A stretch of 40,500 nt of DNA from Moraxellaceae bacterium (GTDB lineage Bacteria > Pseudomonadota > Gammaproteobacteria > Pseudomonadales > Moraxellaceae): assembly GCA_004173455.1 (NCBI GenBank), contig SECL01000030.1:1-40500 (forward strand), given 5' to 3'. This document shows, in pieces, positions 8,722 through 18,885 of the stretch; position 1 is the first letter of the stretch; every line of letters starts with the position of its first letter. Under the pieces are notes generated by a model. That model saw only the letters and a program-made list of their open reading frames with translations. It searched no databases and was not told where the DNA came from. The translations under genes and the position numbers were made by a program.

Positions 8722-10788
8722 TTACTGCAACACACTCACATCTGCCACGCTAATAAACAGCGCGCGCAACTGTGCCAGCAAGCGCAAGCGATTTTGCTTA
8801 ACCGCAGCATCATCGGCCATCACCATCACGTTATCAAAAAATGCATCAATCGGCGTACGTAGTTTGGCAAGCTCAGTCAGGGCAGGGGTGTAATCATGCG
8901 ACTGCAACAGGGGCGTAACGACGGGGGAAATGGCTTGCAGTGCCTGATACAGGTCTTGTTCCGCCTGCTCGTTGAGTAAGCGGGCATCCACATCACCCGT
9001 GACGTTGCCTTCTTTGGCCAGAATATTGGCCACACGCTTGTTGGCCGCAGCCAGCGCCTGTGCTTCGGGCAGGGTCTTAAAATGACTCACCGCTTTAATA
9101 CGATCATCAAAATCCAGTGGTGACGCAGGGTTTAATCCCTGTACCGCCTGAATCACATCAACGCTCACGCCCTGATCTTCATACATGGCACGGTAGCGGC
9201 CTTCCACAAATTGCAGCGCATCAGCCTGTGCCTTGGCCATGTCGTTTAACTTGTCGCCATAACCTTGTGCCGCCAGTTCAACCAGTTGGCTTAAGGACAG
9301 CGACAGCTTGTTTTCAATCAGCAGGCGCAAAATCCCAATCGCCGCACGACGCAAGCTAAACGGGTCTTTATTGCCGGTTGGCGCTTGGCCAATACCAAAA
9401 ATACCCACTAGCGTATCCAGACGATCTGCCAGAGCCAGTGCGACACCCGTGCGCGTTTGCGGCAGCCTGTCACCAGCAAAGCGCGGCAAATATTGCTCGG
9501 CAATGGCATTGGCCACTTCATCCGGCTGACCTTCAAGGCGGGCATAATAGGTTCCGGCAATGCCCTGTAGCTCCGGGAATTCACCCACCAGTTCAGAGGT
9601 CAGGTCGCATTTGGCTAATAAGCCTGCTTGCTTGGCAGCTGCTTCATCACCATCAGTCAGCTTGGCAATTTCACTGGCCAGCGTGGCGATACGCTCCGAC
9701 TTGTCCCATAGCGTGCCCAGTTGCGCCTGAAACACCATATTGGCCAGTTTTTGCTGACGGCTGGCCAGTGGTTGCTTTTGGTCTTGCAGGAAGAAAAACT
9801 CAGCATCCGACAAACGTGGACGCACGACTTTTTCATTGCCTTCAATAATTTGACTAGGTTCTTTTGAATCAATATTGGATACGGTAATAAAATACGGCTG
9901 TAGCTTACCCGCTTCATCCACCAGACAAAAGTACTTCTGGTTGTCCTGCATGGTGGAAATCAGCGCTTCCTGCGGCACGGCCAGAAAGCGTTGTTCAAAA
10001 CTGGCGCGCAAGGCCACTGGCCACTCGACCAGTCCTGTGACTTCATCCAGCAGGGCAGGCGGGACAATGACTTGGGCATTCACGTCATCAGCCAGCTTTT
10101 TCACCTGAGCGGAAATGGTCGCCTGCCGCGCGTCAAAGTCAGCAACCACGTGAGCCGCGCGCAGGCTTTCCAGATAGTCATTGGCATGCTTGAGCGTAAT
10201 GGCTTGCGGCGCATGGAAGCGATGACCAAAAGTCTGGTTGCCTGCTTTAAAGTCTTGGATGGTGGCGTCAATGATTTGATCATCTTTAAGCAACACCACC
10301 CACTGCACCGGACGCACAAATTCAGTCCGGCTGGCCGCAGAACGCATGCGCTTGGCAATCGGCAAGTTATCCAGTGCGGTTTGCAAAATATTTGGCAACA
10401 ACGCATCAAGACTTTGGCCTTTAATGTCTTTGTAGTAACACACTTTTTCCATTTTACCCGCGTTAAAGCGCGACACTTGATCGGCGTTAATGCCCTGACC
10501 CCGCAGGAAGCCTTCTAGGGCTTTGGTCGGTTTGCCCTCAGCATCATAAGCAGCCTGTACCGCCGGGCCATCAAAGCGTTTTTGGCTATCCGGCTGGGCT
10601 GCATCAAGATCAGTAATTTTTAACGCTAAACGACGTGGCGCAGCGTAGGCATCAATGCTGCCAAAGTTTAAGCCAGCACTGTTTAGACCTTTTTCAACTT
10701 CACTTTTTAAGGCATCACGCAGGGTTTTTAGGCTTTTTGGCGGCAGTTCTTCGCAGCCCAGTTCAAATAAGACGGTATGTTTAGACAT
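8722..10788 (-). CDS. glyS: Glycyl-tRNA synthetase, beta subunit
   Basis: GlyS pairs with GlyQ as the alpha2-beta2 bacterial glycyl-tRNA synthetase and carries the tRNA-binding and anticodon-binding parts. The 688-residue protein (E. coli 689) opens with [14 protein letters not shown] and has the family segment [16 protein letters not shown]; the C-terminal quarter is the helical anticodon-binding region. The gene follows glyQ on the minus strand with stop and start sharing one base (TAATG), so the two are translationally coupled and made in equal amounts. No odd features were seen. Confidence 0.97.
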   Translation of the reverse strand: MSKHTVLFELGCEELPPKSLKTLRDALKSEVEKGLNSAGLNFGSIDAYAAPRRLALKITDLDAAQPDSQKRFDGPAVQAAYDAEGKPTKALEGFLRGQGINADQVSRFNAGKMEKVCYYKDIKGQSLDALLPNILQTALDNLPIAKRMRSAASRTEFVRPVQWVVLLKDDQIIDATIQDFKAGNQTFGHRFHAPQAITLKHANDYLESLRAAHVVADFDARQATISAQVKKLADDVNAQVIVPPALLDEVTGLVEWPVALRASFEQRFLAVPQEALISTMQDNQKYFCLVDEAGKLQPYFITVSNIDSKEPSQIIEGNEKVVRPRLSDAEFFFLQDQKQPLASRQQKLANMVFQAQLGTLWDKSERIATLASEIAKLTDGDEAAAKQAGLLAKCDLTSELVGEFPELQGIAGTYYARLEGQPDEVANAIAEQYLPRFAGDRLPQTRTGVALALADRLDTLVGIFGIGQAPTGNKDPFSLRRAAIGILRLLIENKLSLSLSQLVELAAQGYGDKLNDMAKAQADALQFVEGRYRAMYEDQGVSVDVIQAVQGLNPASPLDFDDRIKAVSHFKTLPEAQALAAANKRVANILAKEGNVTGDVDARLLNEQAEQDLYQALQAISPVVTPLLQSHDYTPALTELAKLRTPIDAFFDNVMVMADDAAVKQNRLRLLAQLRALFISVADVSVLQ

Positions 10789-11822
10789 TATTGATCACCC
10801 TGTTTTTCTTGCTGCTGCTTGGCATTATTCGATAAGGCGTCAGCATCTTCGGCGGCTTTCATTTGTGCCAGTACTTCATCACGCAAATGCGGTGCGGCCA
10901 TCGGGAAGCCCAGCTTGGCACGCGCCTTGACATAGCTTTGCGCAATGGCACGCGCAAGGCCGCGCACGCGCAGGATATAACGCTGGCGTTCAGTCACCGA
11001 AATGGCGCCACGCGCATCTAGCAGGTTAAAGGTATGCGAGGCTTTGACCACCATCTCGTAGGCAGGCAACGGTAATTCAGCCGCCATTAATTTGTTGGAT
11101 TCTTCTTCGTAAAAATCAAACAGCTCAAACAGCTTGGGCACATTGGCGTGTTCAAAGTTATAGGTCGATTGCTCCACTTCGTTCTGGTGGAACACATCGC
11201 CATAGGTCACGGTGCCAAACTGGCCTTTGGTCCACACCAGATCGTACACCGAATCCACGCCTTGCAAATACATGGCCAGACGTTCCAAACCATAGGTAAT
11301 TTCGCCGGTGACCGGATAGCACTCAACACCGCCTACCTGCTGGAAGTAGGTAAACTGGGTGACTTCCATGCCATTCAGCCAGACTTCCCAACCCAGTCCC
11401 CACGCACCCAGCGTTGGCGATTCCCAGTTGTCTTCCACGAAACGAATATCGTGGGTGAGGGTATCAATACCAATGGCTTTTAGGGAATCCAGATACAGTT
11501 GCTGGATATTGGCCGGATTGGGCTTTAACACCACCTGAAACTGATAATAATGTTGTAGGCGATTGGGGTTTTCGCCATAGCGGCCATCTTTGGGGCGGCG
11601 CGAGGGCTGCACGTAGGCGGCATTCCAGGTTTCTGGCCCCAGCGCACGCAAAAAGGTCGCGGTATGAAAGGTGCCTGCACCCATTTCCATATCGTAAGGT
11701 TGCAAGATCACACAACCCTGTTCAGCCCAGTAGGTTTGTAGAGCCAAGATCAAGCCCTGAAACGTATCAATGTGCGAAATGGCTCGACTGCTTTTTTGAC
11801 CATTGCTTTTTTCAATAGGCAT
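10788..11822 (-). CDS. glyQ: Glycyl-tRNA synthetase, alpha subunit
   Basis: GlyQ is the class II catalytic subunit that activates glycine and joins it to tRNA-Gly. The 344-residue protein contains [18 protein letters not shown], the motif region [18 protein letters not shown], and FTYFQQVGG, all typical. A C-terminal glutamine-rich tail ([13 protein letters not shown]) makes it longer than the roughly 300-residue E. coli protein. The first gene of the glyQ-glyS operon; a good promoter lies just upstream at 11859-11887. Confidence 0.97.
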   Translation of the reverse strand: MPIEKSNGQKSSRAISHIDTFQGLILALQTYWAEQGCVILQPYDMEMGAGTFHTATFLRALGPETWNAAYVQPSRRPKDGRYGENPNRLQHYYQFQVVLKPNPANIQQLYLDSLKAIGIDTLTHDIRFVEDNWESPTLGAWGLGWEVWLNGMEVTQFTYFQQVGGVECYPVTGEITYGLERLAMYLQGVDSVYDLVWTKGQFGTVTYGDVFHQNEVEQSTYNFEHANVPKLFELFDFYEEESNKLMAAELPLPAYEMVVKASHTFNLLDARGAISVTERQRYILRVRGLARAIAQSYVKARAKLGFPMAAPHLRDEVLAQMKAAEDADALSNNAKQQQEKQGDQ

Positions 11823-11858
11823 GGGGCATCCATGTTTTTAAGTGTAGAAAAGGCGATT

Positions 11859-11887
11859 AGTATAGGGAATTTGCCAAGTTTAGACAA
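11859..11887 (-). promoter_or_regulatory. Probable sigma-70 promoter for glyQ-glyS
   Basis: On the minus strand TTGTCT (11887-11882) and TATACT (11864-11859) are separated by exactly 17 bases, 4/6 and 5/6 matches to the -35 and -10 consensus, about 37 bases before the glyQ ATG. This is a pattern match only. Confidence 0.55.
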
Positions 11888-12048
11888 AGGGAAAGTCGGC
11901 TCTACACCAAAAACTTGACAGCAAGCAAGTAAGGGTTTCGCAAGGCAGTGTAGGCCAGAGTAGTTTATGATCATCATCTACAAAGGCACTATAGTCGCAG
12001 TTTGGCCAGTCGCCTAAACTACCTCAAACACTGATCCATTTTTTAAAT

Positions 12049-12480
12049 ATGAAAACACCCAAAGTCAGCAATTTTATAGTCGTTGTTATGGCCACTAGCA
12101 TTTTACTATTGGCCGGATGTCAGCACATCAGTACCAGAACGCTCAACTTTACCGAACAGTCTTCATCTTCGCCCCTCAACTGGATTAGTCAGCATACGAG
12201 TTCTGCCCAGCAGAAAAAGGCATTACTGCGGGTCAATCGGGCACAGCAGCGCATCAAGCAACTTGATTTTTCCAGTAATGCGCAACTATTTAAAGTGACC
12301 AAACAAAATCAGGTGGCCAATTATTGTGCCATGACGACTGGTATCACACTGGATCAAATTGATGCCTTAAAAGCGCTCAATTTTAAAAGTCCGCGGCAGG
12401 CAAAAATTCTAGCGCGCTATGAACAGGACTCACCACGTATCAAGCTGGATATCAATGCGATTAATTGCGATTTTGATTAA
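12049..12480 (+). CDS. Small putative lipoprotein
   Basis: The 143-residue protein has a signal peptide with a lipobox, ILLLAGC (Cys near residue 24), so it should be lipid-anchored. The mature part is polar, with helix-like segments (KALLRVNRAQQRIKQL) and two further cysteines, one in VANYCAMTTG and one in AINCDFD near the end. I do not recognise a family with known function. The ribosome site is poor. The gene stands alone between the glyQ promoter region and a terminator; it is divergent from glyQ. Confidence 0.7.
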   Translation: MKTPKVSNFIVVVMATSILLLAGCQHISTRTLNFTEQSSSSPLNWISQHTSSAQQKKALLRVNRAQQRIKQLDFSSNAQLFKVTKQNQVANYCAMTTGITLDQIDALKALNFKSPRQAKILARYEQDSPRIKLDINAINCDFD

Positions 12481-12558
12481 AAAACATTAACCTAAATTTC
12501 AACCCAAAACGCTGCCAGTGCTTCATATCCAGACCTAACAAACCACTCATAACAGCGT

Positions 12559-12588
12559 AAAAAGCCTCTATAGAGATAGAGGCTTTTT
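12559..12588. terminator. Strong terminator, usable on both strands
   Basis: A perfect 12-base-pair stem, aaaaagcctcta (12559-12570) with tagaggcttttt (12577-12588), and a 6-base loop. It ends the lipoprotein transcript on the plus strand and faces the PspC gene on the minus strand. Confidence 0.9.
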
Positions 12589-12632
12589 GGTATATTTAAC
12601 TTGTTTCAACCAATCTATTTAAGACCTATCAC

Positions 12633-12872
12633 TTAGTTGACGGTTCTTAAATCCTGCGATTGATTTGTAGCTTGCTGACGTGGTGCTTTAGGCATCAGTA
12701 ACCACAACACCAAATACACAATAATTCCCGGAAATGCAGCACTGCAAATGGACACAATGACAAAAATCAGGCGCAGCAAATTTGCATTCCAGCCATAACG
12801 TTCAGCAATACCTCCCATAACCCCGGCAATCATGTTGCGGCGGCGTGAGCGGTACAGGCCAATCTTGTTCAT
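12633..12872 (-). CDS. PspC-domain membrane protein
   Basis: The 79-residue protein has the PspC signature: LYRSRRRNMIAGVMGGIAERYG, then LLRLIFVIVSICSA leading into a hydrophobic membrane segment, then LVLWLLMPK. PspC proteins belong to envelope-stress responses, but this one is a stand-alone short form without pspA or pspB nearby. The ATG at 12872 has AGGAG 10 bases upstream and matches where the family begins; an in-frame TTG at 12893 would overlap that ribosome site. The specific role in this organism is unknown. Confidence 0.85.
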   Translation of the reverse strand: MNKIGLYRSRRRNMIAGVMGGIAERYGWNANLLRLIFVIVSICSAAFPGIIVYLVLWLLMPKAPRQQATNQSQDLRTVN

Positions 12873-13277
12873 TGTATCAATGCTCCTGCGCAAGGCGATT
12901 TTTAGACATATAAAAAAATATAAACTGGTACAACGTGGTAACAGGCGTGGGCGTTAGATACTCAAGCCTATTATTGGCTGTCCAGTGACTAATATATAAG
13001 GGCGGTTTGCCTGTTTAAAAGCAAAAAAATGTGACAGCTTTGTACAACTATGGGCAAAAAATGCAGGTCATGTTACTGGCGTAAGGTTGTGTTTCTAAAC
13101 TAACTTATTGACTAACGACTGCAAAGAAAAAACACAAGAGAACACTAAACACTGCTCATTTTGAAGCCTGATCAATTATAAGATAACCCATTCCTAGCAG
13201 ATGAGCTAAAGACCCATTCATAAAAATAACAATACGGTCGTGCCCTCATTATCAATTGATCGAGGTCATAAAGATAG
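12873..13277. other. Intergenic gap of about 400 bases, no gene seen
   Basis: AT-rich DNA between the divergent PspC and lipoprotein genes. It must hold both promoters; no reading frame, repeat array or convincing hairpin was found on either strand. Confidence 0.6.
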
Positions 13278-13958
13278 ATGATAAATACGACGCTGGTAAC
13301 AGCCAAGGCACGCACGTTAACGCGGCTGACATTAAATGTAGCCCCCCGTTCTGCCACGCGTTTATTATATGGTAGCTTTGTGGCGGCATTATTACTGTCC
13401 GGTTGTAGCAACAGCCTAGATTTGCGCTCACAGTCGCAGGAGGCTGCTGACGATGTGGCCATGCAACAACCCAGTATGCAAAGCGCACAAGTGAATGCTT
13501 TATCGTTAACTCAGGCTGCATCAGCGGATCGTTACATCAATAATCAGGATGTCATGCCTGTTGCACTAACGGCGACAAAATCGCAGGCCAAAGTTATCCC
13601 TTCGCAGTCATTGGTTAATGAGTTTGCAGGGCGCTATTCCGGTCAGGTTCCTTGTGCGTTACAAGCCAATTCCTGTGACAGTGACATGCTGGATATGACG
13701 CTTACCTTGTTGCCTGATGGCTCGGCGGTACGCACATTGGTGGCGCAAGGCAAAGTCAATGCCATGCTGGATAAGGAAAAAGCGGCATGGACAGTATCTG
13801 CCAATGGTCAGACTATTTTGCTGATTTTGCCCAGTCATGAAATCTGGAGCTTTCGCAAAACCGGCAATCACCAGCTTCAGTTCCAGCCCAATGCCAGTGC
13901 GATGGTTGAACCAGTTAAAGCGTTGGGTGAGTACTCATTGGTAGCTGCTAATAGCTAA
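13278..13958 (+). CDS. Putative lipoprotein, weakly NlpE-like
   Basis: The 226-residue protein has a long N-terminus, then a hydrophobic stretch with lipobox LLLSGC (Cys near residue 43), a low-complexity linker rich in Gln, Ala and Ser, and a C-terminal domain of about 110 residues. That domain has GRYSGQVPC followed by DMTLTLLPDGSAVRT, the order seen in the N-terminal domain of NlpE-type copper/adhesion-sensing lipoproteins. The NlpE CxxC pair is not present; the cysteines are spaced CALQANSC. The start at 13278 has GAGG 11 bases upstream; a later start could be real, because the lipobox is far from this Met. Function unknown. Confidence 0.65.
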   Translation: MINTTLVTAKARTLTRLTLNVAPRSATRLLYGSFVAALLLSGCSNSLDLRSQSQEAADDVAMQQPSMQSAQVNALSLTQAASADRYINNQDVMPVALTATKSQAKVIPSQSLVNEFAGRYSGQVPCALQANSCDSDMLDMTLTLLPDGSAVRTLVAQGKVNAMLDKEKAAWTVSANGQTILLILPSHEIWSFRKTGNHQLQFQPNASAMVEPVKALGEYSLVAANS

Positions 13959-14051
13959 AAATAGCGCGCTGGCTAATGCTATTTTACGGGCATGTTTGTT
14001 TTAAGCATGAGTTTGTTTTAAACATAGGTTTTCTAGTTCGAGCATAATAAA

Positions 14052-14079
14052 AAAGGGCGCATGATGAAATGCGCCCTTT
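14052..14079. terminator. Bidirectional terminator between converging genes
   Basis: An 11-base-pair perfect stem, aaagggcgcat (14052-14062) with atgcgcccttt (14069-14079), and a 6-base loop. A T-run follows on the minus strand and a shorter one on the plus strand. Confidence 0.88.
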
Positions 14080-14110
14080 CTTGCAGGTTTACAACAATTA
14101 CAATAGCAAC

Positions 14111-15931
14111 TTAGTAGTCAAAGCTGAAGTGTTCTGGCGCCAGTTGAGTCAGGCTGCGTGATGGCGATACCATCGCTTCGGCATGGCCAGAGGCACGTGG
14201 CAACAGGCGGTCAAAATAGAACTCGGCAACCTGTACTTTGGCCTGATAGAACTCAGGCACTTCAGTACCGCCATTTTCAATTTTTTCCAGTGCAACTGCA
14301 GCCATTTGTGCCCAGAAATAAGCCATCATGGCATAACCGGAGTACATCAGATAATCCACAGACGCAGACGATACGATGTCGCGGTCTTTACGGGCAGTCA
14401 GCATCAGGCGAATGGTCAGGGTGTTCCACTGGGCACAAATCTTGGTAAGATCCCAGACAAAACGACGCATTTGCTTGTTGCGGGCATGACGGCTACAGAA
14501 TTTCAGGATTTCACCGGTGTAATCACGTACCACTTTGCCTTTGGAAGACAGCAGCACTTTACGGCCTAACAAATCAAGCGCCTGAATTCCGGTGGTGCCT
14601 TCATACAGAGTGGAAATACGTGCATCACGGGCAATTTGTTCCATGCCCCATTCCTTGATGTAACCATGGCCACCAAATACCTGCATGCCCAGATTAGAGG
14701 ATTCCAAGCCAAGCTCGGTCAGGAAACCTTTTAGAATTGGGGTAAAGAAGCCCAATTTGTCATCCCAGTAGTCATGGCCAGCCTGATCGCCTTTGAGCAG
14801 GTTGTCGGTCATTTTGTCTGCCAGCTGTGCCGCATGATAAATCATGGCACGACCGCCTTCAGCGACAGCTTTCTGGGTTAATAACATACGGCGCACGTCC
14901 GCATGATGAATAATAGCATCAGCTACTTTTTCTGGATCTTTCTTGCCAGACAGGGCGCGCATGGACATACGATCCTTGGCATACGGCAATGCACCCTGGA
15001 ACGACAGCTCGGCATGGGCAACACCTTCAACCGCTGTACCAATACGGGCAGTGTTCATGAAGGTAAACATGGCATGCAGGCCTTCATTGACCTTGCCAAT
15101 CAGATAACCTGTGGCACCATCAAAGTTCAGTACGGCGGTGGCAGATGCCTTGATGCCCATTTTGTGTTCAATCGAGCCACAGAATACCGGATTGCGCTCG
15201 CCTACAGAGCTATCATCGTTGATAAAGAATTTGGGCACGATAAACAGCGAGATACCCCGTGTACCTTTAGGGGCATCGGGCAGACGTGCCAGTACGATAT
15301 GGATAATGTTTTCTGTCAGGTCATGTTCACCGGCAGAAATAAAGATCTTGGTGCCAAACAGCTTGTAAGTACCATCAGCCTGAGGCTCGGCGCGAGTTTT
15401 AACCTGACCCAGATCGGTACCGCACTGTGGCTCAGTCAGACACATAGTGCCGCTCCAAGTGCCCAGTGTCAGGTTTGGCATGTAGGTATTTTTTTGCTCG
15501 TCTGTACCAAACTGCAAAATGGTGTTCATGCAACCTGCGCTCAAGCCCGGATACATGGTAAATGACCAGTTGGCGGTTCCCATCATTTCGGATTTGATGA
15601 GGTTGAGCGACATGGGCAGACCCTGACCGCCAAATTCTTCAGGATAGGACAGACCTTGCCAGCCGCCCTGAACGTATTGATCATAGGCTTCTTTGTAGCC
15701 TTTTGGCGTGGTGACAACGCCATTGTCAAAATGACAGCCTTCGTCATCACCAGACTGGTACAAGGGCGCCAGTACGTTTTCACACAGATCAGCAGCACCA
15801 TCCAGAATCATGTCAATGGTGTCGGCATCGGCCAACTCGCCATTGGAAAGCGTCTTGAAATGGGCTGGATAATCCAGCACGTCATTCATTAAAAAACGAA
15901 CATCACGCAAGGGAGCTTTATAGGTAGGCAT
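14111..15931 (-). CDS. Acyl-CoA dehydrogenase (large, C-terminally extended FadE type)
   Basis: Flavoprotein that introduces a trans-2 double bond into acyl-CoA in fatty-acid oxidation. The 606-residue protein contains the flavin/substrate signature MCLTEPQCGTDLG, FGTKIFISAGEHD, LGMQVFGGHGYIKEWGMEQ and ARISTLYEGTTGIQALDL, where Glu in YEGT is the expected catalytic base. The C-terminal domain after that motif makes it longer than 380-residue short enzymes and like Pseudomonas PA0507/PA0508-type enzymes, often labelled DmdC-like. The substrate is not evident; medium- or long-chain acyl-CoA is likely in an alkane- or fat-using bacterium. Transcribed alone toward the terminator at 14052. Confidence 0.9.
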   Translation of the reverse strand: MPTYKAPLRDVRFLMNDVLDYPAHFKTLSNGELADADTIDMILDGAADLCENVLAPLYQSGDDEGCHFDNGVVTTPKGYKEAYDQYVQGGWQGLSYPEEFGGQGLPMSLNLIKSEMMGTANWSFTMYPGLSAGCMNTILQFGTDEQKNTYMPNLTLGTWSGTMCLTEPQCGTDLGQVKTRAEPQADGTYKLFGTKIFISAGEHDLTENIIHIVLARLPDAPKGTRGISLFIVPKFFINDDSSVGERNPVFCGSIEHKMGIKASATAVLNFDGATGYLIGKVNEGLHAMFTFMNTARIGTAVEGVAHAELSFQGALPYAKDRMSMRALSGKKDPEKVADAIIHHADVRRMLLTQKAVAEGGRAMIYHAAQLADKMTDNLLKGDQAGHDYWDDKLGFFTPILKGFLTELGLESSNLGMQVFGGHGYIKEWGMEQIARDARISTLYEGTTGIQALDLLGRKVLLSSKGKVVRDYTGEILKFCSRHARNKQMRRFVWDLTKICAQWNTLTIRLMLTARKDRDIVSSASVDYLMYSGYAMMAYFWAQMAAVALEKIENGGTEVPEFYQAKVQVAEFYFDRLLPRASGHAEAMVSPSRSLTQLAPEHFSFDY

Positions 15932-16197
15932 GGGTCAATCCTGACAAAAATGATCAAAAGACGAATCTAGATGACGCATTATGTAGGTTGCATTAAGAAA
16001 AAGCATTGATATTTAACCTGCAACTTACTGTCACTAGGGCAAATCAGATTTATTTACGCCAAGCGCAAGTTTTTGCCGGATTGCTGGAATTTGTCGGCTA
16101 TATTAAGGCTCATCATTTCGCAAGCTGCAAATTTTAATCAGGTTTTTGATTTAAGCATGATGACAATGATAAATGAAACCACCTACTGGAGCATGAC

Positions 16198-17712
16198 ATG
16201 AATAACAAAACCATTCGGGGATTTGGCAATACTGGCTTGATCATGGCAGGTATGATGACTGGCGGGTCAATGCTAATGACAGGATGCAGCAGTTTGCCGG
16301 CCAAAACCAGCCTGTCACCACAGCAAGCCGTGATTGGTGGCTACCAGCAGCTTTATAGCACGCCCAATTATCAGTTCGAGGGTCAGTTTAAGATCAACCA
16401 GCTTGCTTTTAATCGTGATCCCAAAGTATTACAGGCTGCTGCTGAACTGCAACAACAAAAAAAGGCTAAACAAAAGCAGCAGCTCATTCAGCGTTATATT
16501 GATGAGTTAAGCGCGGCTGCCGAGGCTAAAGCTAAGGCTTATGCCGAAGCCGATGCTAGGGCTAACAGCAGCGCAGATCCGTATGCTTTAAGCGCCAATG
16601 AGCGAGAATCTATCCGTCAACAGGCCGAACAGGCTGCCAGCGAATACGATGATGCAACAGATGACTTTGCAACAGATGATCCTGAAACAGAGGCTCCCGA
16701 ACAGCGCAACAGTAAAAATAAGCTTGGCCACTTGGGCAGTATGAAAACCGACAAGCTAATTAATGACCTGTTGTACACCTATGCCAAACGCTATCAGTTC
16801 AACTATAAGGGCACTGTAGACTTGCGCCATGGCCAAATTGCACTAAGCCCGGAAATGCGTTACGAGGCACGCAATATGGCAGGTTATGTGCAAGTGCCGC
16901 TGGTGCTGGATTTGCGTCATGCCCATTTGTATGCCGACCTGTCTGCACTATCGCCATGGCTGGTACAGGTGCAAAATGATGGCAAATACAGCCGCTTTGA
17001 TTTGTCGGCTTACAAGGATAAAGTGGATGCGAAGCAATTACTTGAAGTGCTAAAACAAATCACGCAGGCCAGCTATCAGTTGCCAAAAGCCCAGCAGTTT
17101 CAGGAAGTGGGTTTAAGCGCACAAGAACGCCAGCAAGGTGCCGTGCGCAAGGTGGAATTTAGTCAACCCTTGGCGCATCGTATGGCCGATGTAGCCACGT
17201 TTTTGTCGCTAAACCAGAATAGTCTAAAGCAAATTGTGAAAAGTAAAAATGCTGAAGACAAGCAGCGTGAAGATAAGCAGAATGAGGATAAATCAGCAAA
17301 AAACCAGCGACCTGTTGAATTGATCAGTGCTGAGGCAGCCCGCCAGTTGATGGCACAAAATCCGGAAACCTACCAGCATATTTTGCAAATGGTAGAGGAA
17401 AAAATAGATCCAGTGTCGCGCTTAAAACAAGTAATTTTGCTGGATAACAAAGGTCGGGTAGTGGATTCCAGTGCCGTGTATGATTTGATATTTAAGCCCA
17501 GCAGCAAAGGTCAGTTGAATATGCAATTGAGCCATCATATTAACTTTGCTAATTACGGGCGCGCAGAAGTGACCTTCAAACCCAATGCCAGCAATTGGAT
17601 TGATGCCAAAGCCAATATGCAAGATACGTTGTTTGGTGGCTTGATGAGTATTTTTAGCAAGAAATCACTAGGCGCAGATGACATGCTGAAAAGCTTTGGT
17701 GATGACGAGTAA
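16198..17712 (+). CDS. Large putative lipoprotein, unknown function
   Basis: The 504-residue protein has a signal peptide ending in the lipobox LMTGC (Cys near residue 30), then PQQAVIGGYQQLYSTPNYQFEGQFKI. Two low-complexity charged segments follow, one rich in Gln/Lys/Ala/Glu/Asp (about residues 80-180) and one with repeated EDKQ units (about 350-370). Between and after them are beta-rich stretches (YKGTVDLRHGQIALS, YVQVPLVLDLRHAHLYADLS, AEVTFKPNAS). I do not recognise a characterised family; the pattern suggests a lineage-specific envelope lipoprotein. The ATG at 16198 is preceded by GGAG 7 bases upstream. It stands alone between divergent and convergent neighbours. Confidence 0.75.
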   Translation: MNNKTIRGFGNTGLIMAGMMTGGSMLMTGCSSLPAKTSLSPQQAVIGGYQQLYSTPNYQFEGQFKINQLAFNRDPKVLQAAAELQQQKKAKQKQQLIQRYIDELSAAAEAKAKAYAEADARANSSADPYALSANERESIRQQAEQAASEYDDATDDFATDDPETEAPEQRNSKNKLGHLGSMKTDKLINDLLYTYAKRYQFNYKGTVDLRHGQIALSPEMRYEARNMAGYVQVPLVLDLRHAHLYADLSALSPWLVQVQNDGKYSRFDLSAYKDKVDAKQLLEVLKQITQASYQLPKAQQFQEVGLSAQERQQGAVRKVEFSQPLAHRMADVATFLSLNQNSLKQIVKSKNAEDKQREDKQNEDKSAKNQRPVELISAEAARQLMAQNPETYQHILQMVEEKIDPVSRLKQVILLDNKGRVVDSSAVYDLIFKPSSKGQLNMQLSHHINFANYGRAEVTFKPNASNWIDAKANMQDTLFGGLMSIFSKKSLGADDMLKSFGDDE

Positions 17713-17754
17713 TGGATGAATGAACTTATTGAGCAAGCCATTAATTTTATAATA

Positions 17755-17788
17755 AAGGCGGATTTTTGTACTCCTAAAAATCCGCCTT
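17755..17788. terminator. Terminator hairpin between converging genes
   Basis: A 13-base-pair perfect stem, aaggcggattttt (17755-17767) with aaaaatccgcctt (17776-17788), and an 8-base loop. Flanking T-rich sequence is weak on the plus strand and better on the minus strand, where it would end aroE. Confidence 0.75.
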
Positions 17789-17838
17789 AAAAAATTAAAA
17801 GTGTGGCTTTAAGTGTTATTTATACCTGCTCAAACGCA

Positions 17839-18636
17839 TTACTTTAGCGATAAAAAATCACTCAGCGCCAGTTTAACCCCATTCCAGATGGCAAATGCTT
17901 CAATGGCCTGACCGACTAGCATGCTAAAGCCATCACTAGTAGGCACGCCGCGCTCGGTTGCCTGATCCAAAAAGCTGGAGGGCTTACCATAGGCCATTTC
18001 ATAGGCATACTGAAATTGCAGTGCTGGCGGCAGTTGCAATGCCTCTCCACTTAGGCTGGCCGAGGTGGCATTAATGATCAGGTCAAACTGGCCTGACAAA
18101 TGATCCAGTATAATGGCTGATAAGTGAGCAGTATTGATAAATGGCTGCACGTCAGCGATTAGCTGTTGCGCGCGACTGAGGGTACGGTTGGCAATCACAA
18201 TCTGGCCAGCACCCGCCTGTGCCAAAGGAAGTATCACGCCACGTGTTGCGCCCCCAGCGCCTAGAATCAGGATTTTTGCCTGTTGCAGCGGCCAGCCTAA
18301 TGCATTTATTGCATCAACCAAACCTTGTCCATCGGTGTTGTCGCCATGTAGCTTACCGTCCTGTTGCCACAGCGTATTGACTGCACGCGCGACTTGCGCC
18401 CGTGGCGTGAGGACATCACACAATTGATAAGCCTGCTCTTTAAAGGGCACGGTGACATTAAGCCCAATGCCGCCTTGGCTAAAAAATTCCTGAACATTAC
18501 TGGCGAAACCATCCAGAGGCGCCAGTCGCTTGCTGTAGTGCAGGTCAATACCTGTAGCCTTGGCAAAAGCATGATGCAGCTCAGGCGAGCGTGAATGTTC
18601 AATGGGATTACCCACCACGGCAAATTGTCTGGTCAT
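17839..18636 (-). CDS. aroE: Shikimate dehydrogenase
   Basis: AroE reduces 3-dehydroshikimate to shikimate with NADPH in the common aromatic pathway. The 265-residue protein has the substrate-site sequence GNPIEHSRSPELHH, the catalytic-Lys region NVTVPFKEQAYQ, DNTDGQGLVDAI, the NADPH-binding ILGAGGATRGV and NRTLSRAQ, which is the NADPH-specific NRT motif, and the C-terminal DGFSMLVGQAIEAFAIW. Length and motifs are standard. It is a single gene here, not in an operon with hemF or trpS-like neighbours. Confidence 0.96.
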   Translation of the reverse strand: MTRQFAVVGNPIEHSRSPELHHAFAKATGIDLHYSKRLAPLDGFASNVQEFFSQGGIGLNVTVPFKEQAYQLCDVLTPRAQVARAVNTLWQQDGKLHGDNTDGQGLVDAINALGWPLQQAKILILGAGGATRGVILPLAQAGAGQIVIANRTLSRAQQLIADVQPFINTAHLSAIILDHLSGQFDLIINATSASLSGEALQLPPALQFQYAYEMAYGKPSSFLDQATERGVPTSDGFSMLVGQAIEAFAIWNGVKLALSDFLSLK

Positions 18637-18885
18637 AAAAATTCAGGCTGAGTATTTTGTGTGATGGTGACTATGATAAAAGTAAGTATCATAAAAGCAA
18701 GCATAGTTAGAAAGAACAGTATTCCTTTGAAATAATGGATAAATTATGCATTTACCAAATATACAAAACTCTATAAATTTGCTCTATAACGCACCACTTA
18801 AAAATAAAAAGCTTTGGAGTAGCCTACGCTGACAACACAAAATTTAGTTTATAGGCGTGTGTCAAATAACACGCAGGAGCAAAAT

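Noticed and set aside
9378-9848. Plus-strand 156-codon frame inside glyS
   Set aside because: Shadow of glyS, which has full-length family similarity on the minus strand.
14903-15565. 220-codon plus-strand frame inside the acyl-CoA dehydrogenase gene
   Set aside because: Antisense shadow; composition is His/Cys-rich and unlike a real protein, while the minus-strand gene is clearly coding.
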